From assembly GCA_013339895.1 (NCBI GenBank), contig JABACO010000019.1:62001-126000 (forward strand): DNA of 64,000 nucleotides, written 5' to 3'. Shown here one piece after another: positions 22,518 through 33,730 of this stretch (positions are counted from its first letter, which is position 1; each line of letters opens with the position of its first letter). The position numbers and the translations under genes are program-made. The notes under the pieces are model-generated. The model was not told where the DNA came from. It saw nothing but the letters and a program-made list of their open reading frames with translations, and ran no database searches. The stretch comes from Ephydatia muelleri (Eukaryota > Porifera > Demospongiae > Spongillida > Spongillidae).

Positions 22518-23632
22518 TGTCGGAGCAGATTTTGTCCCCCCGCAGATCTTGTCCCCCCGGACATAATCCGCTAGTGGATTCTGTCCCCCACGGACATAAT
22601 CCGCTAGCGGATATTGTCCTCCTTCCGCAGAATTGTCCCCCCACCCCCTACCCCCGTCAGCCCAAACGCTATAGTTTATGCTCCGTCTTTCCTGTTTCCC
22701 ACCTCGCCCTTTTTAGTCGCACGTGCGCAGCTGCTAGTGTATCGTAGTCTGCGTTAGGACGGAGAAGAGTACGATTGCATTTACAGCTTTCTGGAGACTG
22801 GTACGTACCCCCAAAAGCGATCTTTGCGGCGGAAATGTGAGGACTATGCGGTCGATAGCAGCGTACTGTACCGCAAAAAGGAAAGGGAAAGAGGGGAAAT
22901 GGAATTTCTTCGAGTTCCTAGAGGAGTAGAAGAAAGAGAACGAATCCTTCATTCGTGCCACTCGTCCAAAGAAAGTGAGTATATGATTAGCTCCGTTATG
23001 GATTGAAGTATTACACGTGGCCGAAGATTAATTGTGCATGCAATTTCCGTATACCCAAAAGCAGAAAGGTGGTGACTGTGGTGTATTTGCATTTGCATTT
23101 CATGCAACAATGGGAGACTATATACATCAGGTTTGCAGTTTGATCAGCTGAAGATGAGCGTCACTTTATGAAATGCCTTAGAAAACAAAAATTTACCCCA
23201 TTTCCGATTTCTAATAAACAAAGCAAGAAACCAAAGATAGTCTGCACTGAGAAAATTGATGTTTATTGCACATGTTTGATGCCAGACACATATGGCGGTT
23301 CAATGCGAAAACTGTCACAAATGGTTCCATATCAAATGTGTTGGTCTTCTCACACTTCCCAACTGTGATGACAAATGGTCATGCTCTTCTTGTATGTGAG
23401 ACTGAGATATTCATTCAACCGTTTTCTTTTCCTTTCCCTTTGATAGTGGATTCATTCCCTCTGGATTCAACTATAATAATAATACTCGTACCATGTATAC
23501 TAAGCTAGCTGCGCTAATTAACATAAACAAAAATGTGAGTAGGGGGGGGGGGGGGGGGGGGGACAGATTCTGCGGAGGGGGGACAGAATCCGCTAGCAGA
23601 ACGTGTCCCCCCGGACAGAATCCGCTATGACA
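22518..23632 (+). mobile_element. Ginger-like element nested in the terminal repeat, CCGG duplication
   Basis: The element starts TGTCGGAGCAGATTTTGTCC and ends with the imperfect reverse complement (GGACAGAATCCGCTATGACA). CCGG is duplicated at 22514-22517 and 23633-23636. Ginger transposons are known for TGT-type ends and 4-bp duplications. Both ends contain several copies of short modules around GGACANAATCCGCTAG and TGTCCCCCC, possible transposase-binding sites. A poly-G run lies at 23546-23562. The interior holds remnants of an integrase zinc region, a protease and a PHD finger. At 1.1 kb and with no integrase core, it is a non-autonomous deletion copy. Confidence 0.8.
22824..23390 (+). pseudogene. 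Remnant of integrase zinc region, Ulp1-like protease and PHD finger
   Basis: The first part (about 22850-22976) encodes FLRVPRGVEERERILHSCHS, typical of the segment before the HHCC zinc domain in gypsy/Ginger integrases, and ends at a GTGAGT donor. After a gap, 23048-23120 encodes KGGDCGVFAFAF, the Cys region of a C48/Ulp1-like protease. This continues, with frameshifts, into RHFMKCLRKQKFTPFP. Next come CTCLMPDTYGG and, in another frame, CENCHKWFHIKCVGL...WSCSSC, which together form a PHD finger ending at a TGA near 23391. At least three frameshifts make it non-functional. Confidence 0.7.
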
Positions 23633-24186
23633 CCGGATCCGCGAGAAATGACCATTTTTAAAGGCCGGGTATTTTGTAGAACAGCGTTTTGAGAAAAATA
23701 GTCGGAAATGTTCTGAACGTTATAAACCATATCCAGTATAGTGATTCAACCTTATTTATGAATTATGATGCATAGTGTAATTTTCAGCTTGTTATCTACT
23801 TCGTAGGCTACCCAGCATCGTGCAAAGTGGAAGGGGTAAGCACCGTCACTGTTAACGGTACTGTATACTTTTTTGCTGTGACATTCTACATGCTGAAAAA
23901 CATGACATAAGTCGCTTTATCAATCGAATATGTTAATTTCATACCAAGGTTGGCTCTCCATCACTGCACCAGCACAAAAGAAGGACAACATCGTATTTTA
24001 TAACGGTCTGGGGGCGAGATAACGGTTGCGCATGCGCGTACGAATTTATTTTGCAGGCCGTGGTCCAACCTCATGCAGCAGCGCGCAACGAGCACTCCAG
24101 GACAATTATTCTGGCAAGGAACTAAAGTTAACAGTGCATGTGCAGTGATGTGTACAGACCAAAGATTGACGTAACTAATTATTCAC

Positions 24187-26742
24187 TGAGTAAACATGTA
24201 TTCTTCGATGCGCTTGATGAGCTCAGGCTTGTTTCCTGATTTCTTTATGCCATAGTGGTTCAGATACGCTTGTTTTTCAGGCTTCTTACATAAGAAAAGG
24301 TCCTTTGCAAGGTCGAGACCCTCAAAGGAAACTCTAGCCTTCTTCTGCTTGGTACCAATTGATCCTCCAGTTTGAGGCTGCCTTCCTCGCTTACATCAAC
24401 TTGTAGAAGTGGACACTTCTGTCGTCTGGCCAATAGTTTGGTAGACAGTACGAGCAGATAGTTTTGTTTTTCCTTGCTCTTTGCTTCCGCCTACTTTCCA
24501 GCACTCATTGATGATGGTTTTCACCCTTTTTATGAGCTCTGGTTGCATGTTCTTCTTTACCTATGCCCATCCAGAGTAGAAATTGGGCTCAAATGTTGCA
24601 AATACAACCTCCTCACCTGTGCCAATGTGAGATGCTCTGTCAATAGCACCTGAAACAGTCAGGTTTATTTGTCCCAGGAGTTTATCAGAGTGCCTCATTG
24701 CATGCATCCTGACATTGCTGTTCTCCACCACAGTTGTGCTTGTCAAGCAACTTTTGGGACTTGTAGTGATAGAAACACTTTGAACATTGTGGATAAACAG
24801 CTCTAATCTGCCTCAATGCCTCCTCATATTCTTGTTGCTTTTCCATTTTCTGCAGCTCTTTGTTGCCAATAGACTTGGTTCTCTTTGTGTACCGCTTATT
24901 CACTGTCCTGACCTTCGTGCACGTATCATTACTGACCATCCTGACCTTCATGCACGTATCATTGCTGACCTGACCTTCATGCACGTATCATTACTGACCA
25001 TCCTGACCTTCATGCACGTACCATCCTGACCTTCATGCACGTATCATTACTGACCATCCTGACCTTCATGCACGTATCATTACTGACCATCCTGACCTTC
25101 ATGCACATATCATTACTGACCATCCTGACCTTCATGCACGCATCATTACTGACCATCCTGACCTTCGTGCAATCATTACTGTTAACACTGTCACTCCTGT
25201 GAAATTGATCCCATCCTCACCCATTGGAGTAATGAGTGATGAATATGCATGGCATGAAGGCACATGCACACTGAGAGATGGTATTTTCTGCCCAAGACAA
25301 TCGTAAAAAAGAATGTTTTGCTGGTTAAAAGCAGTTGTGCAGCATAGAATTGTGTGATTCCATCTATGGAAAGGCATTTTGCAGATCGATATGGAGCACA
25401 GAAATTCGGTGTTATCAGCAGTACAGTAGTGTTGGTGATGGACGTCTCCATCAGAGCCACTGCAAGCTGTTTTGGAGTGGATACCTTCCGTCCACCACCT
25501 CCTTGCTTCAAATATGCTCAATGTGTGTCTGCTGGTGAGAAAAGTGAGTGTCACAAAGATCTTTCCCACTGTGTGCATGCAGGGCGTGGTCTACATCTGA
25601 TTGAGGTGCAAGTGCGTTGATCACTTTGTGCACAATGCTGAAGTTGTCTATGAGGAAATTCACTTTAATGTAATCCACCCCTGCCTGTACCTCTTGTTGC
25701 TTATCAGTGATGTGCTTCACTATGGTGTAAAACAATGACCTGCTCGTGTGTACGATTCCAGGTATGGCACCCTCATGCTTTGCAACATACTCGTTGTACA
25801 TTGTCACAATGTCATTTTTCAACACAAGAGACCTCATAGCAAACACACTCTTGAGCTTTTTCCACTTGTCCTTTCTATTGGGAGTACGCTTTTTAGCTTC
25901 CCGTGCTAACCGGCTGATGTTTTCATCACTGTAGATGAATGCAACAGGAATTCTATCACATCCTTAGGCACTCGAGACTGTTTTGCTGAAGCGTTGAATC
26001 TTCATACCATGATCAAGGTATGACTTGTCAACCTTAGCCTGGAACATCAGCTTAGCTGCATGGTCTTTGTTGAGTGATAGCAAAGACGCCACATATGATA
26101 TGGGAACATCAACAAAGGTAACAAAACATCCTACAATTGTAACATGTGAGCAGCTTCTCTCCTTTTAGTACGTCCCTGATGTTGGTTGGTATTGTGGTTA
26201 GTACCTGGGAGCCCATGTCGATATCAGCCATATCGATATGAGTTGATCCATGCATGGATCGGAGGCTGAATGACTTCTGTGAGCCTCATTGAGTCTCAAA
26301 CTAGGTAGACTCTAAGCACATGCGCCCACACTTTGATGCCTTTCCAAAAGATATTCTGTATTCTGTCGTACTGGAATGGTCGATCCCTCTGTCAGACGCG
26401 CATTCTACCTGCCACCTAATTTCGATGCTAGGTCTAGGAAGTGTTCGTACACTCTTTTCATGCTCTTCGCACCCATTACCTTTATCGTGACATTTGTGTA
26501 TTTGCGATGATACATAGTTGCTGGAGCCTTCATTCGTCGTATCGAGCTCTGATGCCGGTTCAGCCGCAAAACGTGATGTACAAGAAGCACGCCGCTCGGG
26601 ATTTAACCGATGTAGTGTTTCCTGCGTTGTGCTAGCCTTCTTCGGGCGACCACGCGTACGGGGTTGGCATGTAAAAAACTTTGTGCAACTAGTCCCAGCA
26701 TCGCACTTGTCACACACGGGCTTCTTGTGGGTGCTATAGAAA
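24187..26742 (-). pseudogene. Decayed SAP-domain transposase with internal deletion
   Basis: Fragments match the 1111-5178 protein in order. The N-terminal Cys cluster and RGRPKK lie near 26640-26720. Central helical segments lie near 25650-26250. The GKDLCDTHFSHQQTH block (about 25530-25600) is joined directly to PQSDVDHALHAH, so the acidic middle and part of the core are deleted. The SAP motif (SGNKPELIKRI) lies at 24200-24290. Many frameshifts and stops separate the pieces. Confidence 0.85.
24905..25185. repeat. 33-bp minisatellite inside the decayed transposase, about 8 copies
   Basis: The unit reads GACCATCCTGACCTTCATGC plus ACGTATCATTACT, with some shortened copies. On the minus strand it encodes an 11-residue unit (VSNDTCMKVRM). 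It corresponds to the single SDDASTKVRV segment of the intact protein, so it arose by expansion of coding sequence. Confidence 0.9.
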
Positions 26743-27162
26743 AGCGAGATTTAGCAACTGCAATGACGAAGTACTTCTATATTTGTCATGGTCTGGGAAC
26801 TAGTTATGGCAAGTTAGTTTTTTTGTTGTTGTATGCGAATAGAGCTTACCCTGAACGTAAAATTGCTACATGAGTTAGATAGTAATGAAATGGCGCGCCC
26901 AAAATGTTACAGCCCTTTAAATATTTCCATTCGCGACAACCGAGATATTGCAAACCTCGTCTCTTCAAACGAATGCAGGTTAGTATGTGTACTATATACG
27001 TGGTTGAAAACAGCACTGGAAGACTCAGCGAGAGTTGGGCTATCTAAATATGTGTGCCAAAATGCAATAACACGTTTCCGACTAATATTCCAATAGGGCC
27101 GTTCTACAAAAAAAAAAAAAAAAAAAAAAAAAAGATTAGTTCTCGCGCGGATCCGGTGTTAA

Positions 27163-29019
27163 AAGAATCATCACTGGTCTTTTGACTTTAGCATAGAGAC
27201 GGTAACTGACAACGTACGCTTATTATTATGATTTAATTCCCAGAGTCACGGCTGTTAAAGTCCATTGAAAAATCGGCACTATATAGGCGCGCGCCCACCG
27301 TGAATTTTAAGTATACCTAGCAACGTGAGTTCATCGCACCTGGCGCGTACGTTCTAGAAAAAGGGCTCTGTCGCGAAGCCATCGATAATTCCTCACAAGA
27401 TGAAGGTATTACATGCAAGGTAAGGTGTAGCTGCATAGAAAGATACCAAGCTTTCCAGGTTTCATCACTGAGAACTGGTGTTATACGGTCTATAGAATCC
27501 GTGATTTCTCTTGGGATACGGTTTGAGTTTTCCGCGAATCCCGCTTATATTTTTCGAGATAAATAGCTTCAAAACGATGAGGAGGGTACGATGTTGCTTT
27601 TTAATTTGTTTCTACGGTACTATACACGAGTCCGCTGATACTCTATTGATGCTTTGAATATGCACGCAAATTGAGATTGTAGACAAATGTCACATATTTA
27701 TTTATTTCTTGCGGGATGGTAATGCAGGTGTCTCATACGAGGCAATATGCTAAAATATAGTGATCTTGCAATGTGCATGGTTTCATCTTTGCTACAAGGT
27801 CTTGATCCTAAATATGTACTCAGCACCCTCCAGTGAATACTTTCTCTCCAAATCCTGTAGGGAAACAACCATGCCTGTTTTGCCTGATAACACTGGGTCA
27901 GTTATTGATAGTAGGGGTTCTTGTGTTCCCCATTCTTTGGATTCAATTGTACTTGATCACAGAAGTTTCATGGAAGCTGGAGGCAATTTGAAAAGAGCAA
28001 AGCTCAAGTGGGCTTATGTATTCACATACATGTACAGAGTCCATATACATCTTACTAAGAAACTCAAGGTCACCAGTGTAAGATACAATTTCAGAGTGTA
28101 GGTCCCTTGAATAAAATTAATATTCTCTTCAGTTCTCTTCAGTTGCATGCATCAAGCATCCAGTGCACCACCTTACTGTGTAGTGCATCTCTTGCTTCCT
28201 CACTTGACTGCAACAATGTCTATCATGCTCAATGGTCACATTGATGCTTCTTTTACATGATGCAGATAGCACCAATACATCATGCTGCAACAGTTGCACC
28301 ATTCTACATGCAGGCAGGCTTTAATGAGTGCACATTCCGGACGTGAAGACATGTCACAACATGGACCATGCATGGTACCAGCCAAGTGACTTACTCTATC
28401 AGACAGGTAGCACACATGAGAACCTATTGCATGGGAGCTGTATTGGTTGCCGCAATACACCAAAGCAAATAGGGCACTGCAGCTCCTCAATGGCACATAG
28501 CAGCTGTGCATGTGGTATAGCTAGTATTAAATCATTTGAAGCATTACTGATTTTATGTGCTCCACAATTTCGATGGAGTACTCCTCATAGCAGACTTTCC
28601 TGTCTTCTTTCCTGTCCAACGTGTATAAAATGGCTTATGACCATTATACATGCAGCCTCTATATAAAACTATACAAGCTGATAAGTAAGCCACGACGGGC
28701 ATCTCTCCATGGAATGGCTAAACCAGTCATATGGCTCCACTGAGCACTTGTAAGGTATATCTGCTTTTGAGCAAATCCTGGGAGGTGGATCTCAGGGCTA
28801 TCGATATGACAAAATCTCCTCCGTGTAGGATCGAGGTACATTGGTATGTGCATAGATTATGATTATTTGCACCCGTACACTCTACAACAGGTCCATGAAT
28901 GGGAAATACCGTAATTCCAATCAAATAATCTAATTTGAAAACCTAATGTCACGACCGTGGAGTCAATGTGCTTCTATATACGTCACAGTTAAATCAATCG
29001 CGGAGCAGTCGCTAACGTC
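27163..29019. other. Intergenic region without a supported gene
   Basis: Several short frames exist (for example 27760-28101, 113 codons), but none shows a recognisable motif or consistent splice structure. Nothing else was identified in this stretch. Confidence 0.4.
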
Positions 29020-29316
29020 GCGACAGCAATGGTATACAGAAGATTTTTCCGACCGCGTTACTCGATGTCACACCGACCATCCACCTGGCCCTGAAATAGG
29101 CGTAACAAAATGTATGCATTGAGTTGGATGCAGCTATATGGGCGTCCAATTGCAAATTATATTATCATTCTCATGCAAACGAACTAACACATCCAACAGA
29201 CGAACTTAACGTGTAGACTGAACGGAACTATAACCACAGAGGACACCCATTGTATCTACATCCATGTCAGTGAGCGGGCCTAAGCTTTTGTCTTCAGTGA
29301 TACAACATGCATGCGA

Positions 29317-30135
29317 TCAATTAGTGGTGGGCTGGGCGGGAGACGCCTCCGCTGGCTTGGTCTCCTGCTCCCCGTGCTGCTGTGCGGGCTGCTCTCCTTG
29401 TGGATTTGGCTCCTCGGCCGGATCTGAATAGCCCCAGTACATGTGGTAGCCGACTGGTCCAATCACTGTTCTAGAACCATGGGGACTCTCCATCATCTGA
29501 GGCTCCCACGAACCAAAGGTCTGGACGTGCCACTTTGGTTCTCCACTCTTTGCCACTTCACCTCCCTTACCGCCGCTCTGTCTTTCCTTCAAGGTCTTTT
29601 GAAGGTCGGCTTCCGCCTTCTTCCTCTGTTCCTCAAACTGCTTCATGTGGTCTTCTTGCATCTTGCGCAGCTGCTCCGTCTGGCGCCTCCACTCCTTTTC
29701 AAGCTCGTCAGCCCGTTCCAAAGGATCGCTCCATCCCACTAAGGACGTTGCAGGCGTCCAGAACGGGTTCATATCGTCCAGAATGCGCCCGAGAAGACCT
29801 CCAGTAAACCCTCCAAATGCAGCCATCTCCCTCCTGGCGGCTTTAGTTGGAGCTCCGCGACCCGATGCCCGCTGCGCACGTCTTGGAACTAGAACCGCTT
29901 GCAGCAGCCAAGTCTCGTTGGCAGACAGGTAGCTCAAGGCGGTTCGCACTTCCTCATCGGTGGATATCGAAATGACGTCTCCGACAGCATCTCGGTACTG
30001 CACGTTGAACTCTACCCCATTGCCTAGGCTCGGAAACAGGCCGGCTATCTGCTTTTTCAGAGCATCAAAAGTGACGTCAGATTCCACTCGAAACTTGCGT
30101 ATCTCTTTTCCGTCAGTAACTTTAGCATACACCAT
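29317..30135 (-). CDS. PB1-domain protein, copy B-prime, 272 aa
   Basis: This is an intact single-exon gene and the counterpart of the broken copy B, with the same upstream sequence. It has the same order: PB1 domain with basic Lys and OPCA motif (residues about 1-82), Gly-rich linker, charged coiled coil, and the conserved GYHMYWGYSDP segment. It differs from copies A and A-prime by a few substitutions (for example VLVPRR for VPVPRR, AFGGF preceded by MA) and a 3-residue deletion in the tail (QQHGEQETKPAE). It is divergently transcribed from 30637. Confidence 0.85.
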   Translation of the reverse strand: MVYAKVTDGKEIRKFRVESDVTFDALKKQIAGLFPSLGNGVEFNVQYRDAVGDVISISTDEEVRTALSYLSANETWLLQAVLVPRRAQRASGRGAPTKAARREMAAFGGFTGGLLGRILDDMNPFWTPATSLVGWSDPLERADELEKEWRRQTEQLRKMQEDHMKQFEEQRKKAEADLQKTLKERQSGGKGGEVAKSGEPKWHVQTFGSWEPQMMESPHGSRTVIGPVGYHMYWGYSDPAEEPNPQGEQPAQQHGEQETKPAEASPAQPTTN

Positions 30136-30636
30136 CTTCGCTGATCGGTGCTTTTTTTGTTGTTTTTTTTTTTCTCAGCTGTGCTTTAGCGCTATAAACG
30201 TTGTTAATGCAGAGCGTTTTGGCATTCTTTTTATTATATTGCATGAAGAGAGCCGCGCACGCCCGCGAATTATCGCGAAGATCAAATTCGTGGCAGTCTC
30301 GGGCCCAGACCTATACAGCGCAACACTTATCCCGCTGGTGTACATTGTTATACATTCTATGCTATGCAGCTTTTTTCTTAACAATCAATCTATCAATCTA
30401 GACACGAAAAGCTTAGCGATACTTCGTAATAGTCCATGTGGTCTAAGCGTGGATATTATTTGATTGATTGCATGCCAAAGACACTTAACCTTTGACCTTC
30501 GCGATAATTCTAGAACCCGGCCATGCACTTCATAAAAAGAATGTCAATAAACCGGCTCTTCGTTACCAACGCGAGAGCGGAAAGTTCATAGCAAGAGCTG
30601 AGAAAAAAAAAAAAGCAAAGCGACCGATCAGCGAGG
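30136..30636. promoter_or_regulatory. Shared divergent promoter region of PB1 pair 2
   Basis: This is the reverse-complement counterpart of 20175-20693, with clear base-level homology along its whole length. The TTCTAGAA dyad is at 30508-30515. Conservation of the whole spacer fits a working bidirectional promoter, but it could simply reflect recent duplication. Confidence 0.55.
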
Positions 30637-31464
30637 ATGGTGTATGCTAAAGTTACTGACGGAAAAGAGATACGCAAGTTTCGAGTGGAATCTGACGTCA
30701 CTTTTGATGCTCTGAAAAAGCAGATAGCCGGCCTCTTCCCGAGCCTAGGCAATGGGGTAGAGTTCAACGTGCAGTACCGAGATGCTGTCGGAGACGTCAT
30801 TTCGATATCCACCGATGAGGAAGTGCGAACCGCCTTGAGCCACCTGTCTGCCAACGAGACTTGGCTGCTGCAAGCGGTTCCAGTTCCAAGACGTACGCAG
30901 CGGGCATCGGGTCGCGGAGCTCCGACTAAAGCCGCCAGGAGGGAGGTGGCTCCATTTGGAGGGTTTACTGGAGGTCTTCTCGGGCGCATTCTGGACGATA
31001 TGAACCCGTTCTGGACGCCTGCAACATCCTTAGTGGGATGGAGCGATCCTTTGGAACGGGCTGACGAGCTTGAAAAGGAGTGGAGGCGCCAGACGGAGCA
31101 GCTGCGCAAGATGCAAGAAGACCACATGAAGCAGTTTGAGGAACAGAGGAAGAAGGCGGAAGCCGACCTTCAAAAGACCTTGAAGGAAAGACAGAGCGGC
31201 GGTAAGGGAGGTGAAGTGGCAAAGAGTGGAGAACCAAAGTGGCACGTCCAGACCTTTGGTTCGTGGGAGCCTCAGATGATGGAGAGTCCCCACGGTTCTA
31301 GGACAGTGATTGGACCAGTCGGCTACCACATGTACTGGGGCTATTCAGATCCGGCCGAGGAGCCAAAGCCACAAGGAGAGCAGCCCGCACAGCAGCAAGG
31401 GGAGCAGAAGAGAGAGGAGACCAAGCCAGCGGAGGCGTCTCCCGCCCAGCCCACCAGTAATTGA
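30637..31464 (+). CDS. PB1-domain protein, copy A-prime, 275 aa
   Basis: This is an intact single-exon gene, nearly identical to copy A (19347-20174) and sharing its upstream sequence. It has an N-terminal PB1 domain with both interaction faces (Lys in VYAKV, acidic YRDAVGDVISISTDEEV), a coiled coil around residues 140-190, and a C-terminal tail ending AEASPAQPTSN. The 3-prime flank is shared with the pseudogene at 11158-11961. PB1 proteins usually form scaffolds in kinase and autophagy signalling. No catalytic domain is visible, so a scaffold or adaptor role is a guess from the family. Confidence 0.87.
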   Translation: MVYAKVTDGKEIRKFRVESDVTFDALKKQIAGLFPSLGNGVEFNVQYRDAVGDVISISTDEEVRTALSHLSANETWLLQAVPVPRRTQRASGRGAPTKAARREVAPFGGFTGGLLGRILDDMNPFWTPATSLVGWSDPLERADELEKEWRRQTEQLRKMQEDHMKQFEEQRKKAEADLQKTLKERQSGGKGGEVAKSGEPKWHVQTFGSWEPQMMESPHGSRTVIGPVGYHMYWGYSDPAEEPKPQGEQPAQQQGEQKREETKPAEASPAQPTSN

Positions 31465-32009
31465 TCGCAACGTATCCATGATTAATTGTACTTCACTGAA
31501 GACAAAAGCTTAGGCTTACTGAAATGGATATAGAGATGCAACGTGTCCCCTGTGTGGTTAGCTGCATTGATTATGTCTAGCGTTGAGCTGCTCCTTAGTT
31601 GTTAATAGTTCGTGTGGATGATAATTAAATTTGATCAATTGCAATTGGACGCCATATCTGCATGCATACATGCCTATACAGAGATCGTACACAGGGTGCA
31701 TCGTAAGGTGGATGGTCGGTGTGACGTCGATTGAAATGAAGTAACCGTCGGAAAAATGTTTCCTTACCGTTGCCGTCTCGACGTTAGCATTATTAATGAT
31801 TTCTTCGCGATCCGCGATCCGTGGCGTCATACCGTGACGTATAGAAGACACCTTATTAATAAACAAAAAAAAGCAAATAATCAACATTGTTACCGTCTTG
31901 TTATCTAAATTCGGTAAAATAAAAAGACCAGCGATTATTCCGCACGGTTATGTCATTGTCACTCACTTTATCGTTTCTTATTCTTTATTTTTTTGTGGCA
32001 TCAATTTGC

Positions 32010-32365
32010 TTGGTCGGTGGTCCTCAAACTCATTTTCGTAGGTCGCCCTACCATGCTGTGTGTCCACGTTTTGAAAAACGCTGCAATGTCTTATAAGCGT
32101 GCATTGGGGGAAACGTATCGATTCGTGCATCGGTGTACTTTCGCAGCGGGTAAGTTAATAAATAGGCCCCTATATACCACTGAGTTCACCGCGATTAATA
32201 TTACACCACAAAACTTGTGCACCAACATAGCGGATCATGCATTATTTTACATTGTGTGACCCTAACGTATGGCCTGGCAGATTACGGAGTGGTCACATTA
32301 GTATACACAAATATGCAGTATTTTTGTGTGCTTGTGTGCGTATGACGTCCATTTGTTCATTAAAT
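32010..32365. repeat. Inverted copy of 22155-22455
   Basis: This is the same sequence in reverse orientation, with an extra middle portion of about 60 bases. It lies to the right of PB1 pair 2, as its partner lies to the right of pair 1, although the pairs themselves are inverted. Confidence 0.75.
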
Positions 32366-32909
32366 ATGGTATTACGGAACTAGTACGCATACTATACACA
32401 TTGGTTAGATTGGGCCATTGACATATAGTTCCACTTATCGCACCTCATGTATATTCATCAGCCCTACGCCCCCTACCTACGTGGCTTACAACCTCAAGGT
32501 CGTCACTCGTGGTTATAAGCGAGACTTTAGTCTGTTGCTGGGATGCATATAGTTGGCACTGTACCACTCGTGAATGGGTACAATTATAGGTGAAACCAGC
32601 ATATCTTTCTCCATATTTGGAAATCTGCAGGCAAGCATTCTATTTTTAGTAGAGAGTCACGATCTGAAAGTTTGGAGAAACAAAGCGGGTAAGTTATTGT
32701 GATTTTTTTTTTTTTTAACGATCAGTATGATGCGCAAGACAAGAGCCGCTAAAACGCACAACTGAAAGGAAGTGATTGTTTGTGGTCACCGATATAGTGG
32801 TGTGTAACAATCGTGAGCTATTTCAATAGAATGTCCCACTGTGTCCTACTGATCATTAGCAAACTTGCGCAGGTTAGCCGAAATCGTTTTCATTCCGCGC
32901 ACATGAATC
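32366..32909. other. Intergenic, nothing identified
   Basis: AT-rich DNA without a supported feature. Confidence 0.4.
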
Positions 32910-33060
32910 CACAGGGAAAAAAAGCGTCGAATCATTTAGAAATCATTGCGTGATTGAACAGAAAATCACACGAAAATCAATAGAAGCGTGTGATTTTTGT
33001 GTGATTTTCTGTTCAATCACGCAATGATTTCTAAATGATTCGACGCTTTTTTTCCCTGTG
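32910..33060. repeat. Perfect 62-bp inverted repeat hairpin, MITE-like
   Basis: The arms 32910-32971 and 32999-33060 are exact reverse complements starting CACAGGGAAAAAAAGCGTCG, with a 27-base loop that itself contains parts of the stem end. ATC occurs on both outer sides, a possible short target duplication. A perfect stem of this size implies a recent origin. Confidence 0.9.
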
Positions 33061-33730
33061 ATCCGACGCATTTCATTATTTCAGCCGAATCCCTAGCTGT
33101 TTGTCCAGATTAGTTTAGAGTTCAGACCGCTAGCGCTTGTGTAGGCCGAGATTAACATGTCGCAACCAGAATGTGTTGCCGTTCTGATCTGCTGCCATTT
33201 TCCATATTTTAATAACTGCGTGAAAATGAGAAGCCGCCCAAATTTAGCATGGAATTGGACGGGTGATGAAGGGCGTATAGCCGGATCCAAAGCATTTCAG
33301 TTTCATACAATGATGAGAGCATCATGGTGTTTTGACAAGGTAGAGAGAAGGTGATTTTGGCTCTAGCTGATGAATGACGTTATGCGGCTTGTTTTCAACG
33401 AGCTGCACAGGTTGACAAAATAGAGGCGCATGAGGTCGTGGACGAAATTTTATGTGGGACCCGAATGAGACGTACTCAAACTCCACAAAAAATGTTATAC
33501 CTTCGGGAATTCAGGTCACCCTAAAATGAATTATAATTATCTCGCATGCAGTCAGTATTTTTTTGATTCTACAGATGATAAAGTGTCTGTTTTGAGTGCC
33601 ACCTAAAATGCATGCGTGATTGTATGGCAATACGCTTATCGCCTTGCAAAAGCATTAATTGAATTGTTGACGATGCATTCTTACAGCAATACCAGTCATC
33701 TTTGTACAATCACCATTCTTTCAAACAGAG
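33061..33730. other. Upstream region of the first ARM-ATE1 copy
   Basis: No gene is recognised here. It should hold the former promoter of the gene starting at 33731. Confidence 0.35.

Larger units (their letters stand above)
22512..27158 (-). mobile_element. Degraded TTAA transposon, relative of 549-5491
   Basis: The outer ends begin CACCGGATCCGCG, and TTAA is present on both sides (22508-22511 and 27159-27162). The internal sequence matches the first transposon in subterminal DNA and in pieces of the minus-strand ORF. A second element (22518-23632) is inserted six bases into its left terminus. Removing it restores a continuous terminal repeat. Confidence 0.85.
29020..31780. repeat. 2.7-kb imperfect palindrome containing PB1 pair 2
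   Basis: The centre is near 30386. The arms include the PB1 genes and also their 3-prime flanks. The segment at 29020-29170 (with CACACCGACCATCCACCT and GGACGCC-type blocks) is the inverted counterpart of about 31640-31780. The central 500 bases are more diverged than the coding arms. Confidence 0.75.

Noticed and set aside
28659..28924. Overlapping minus-strand frames of about 65 codons
   Set aside because: Short, no domain, no splice signals linking them, and two frames compete for the same bases.
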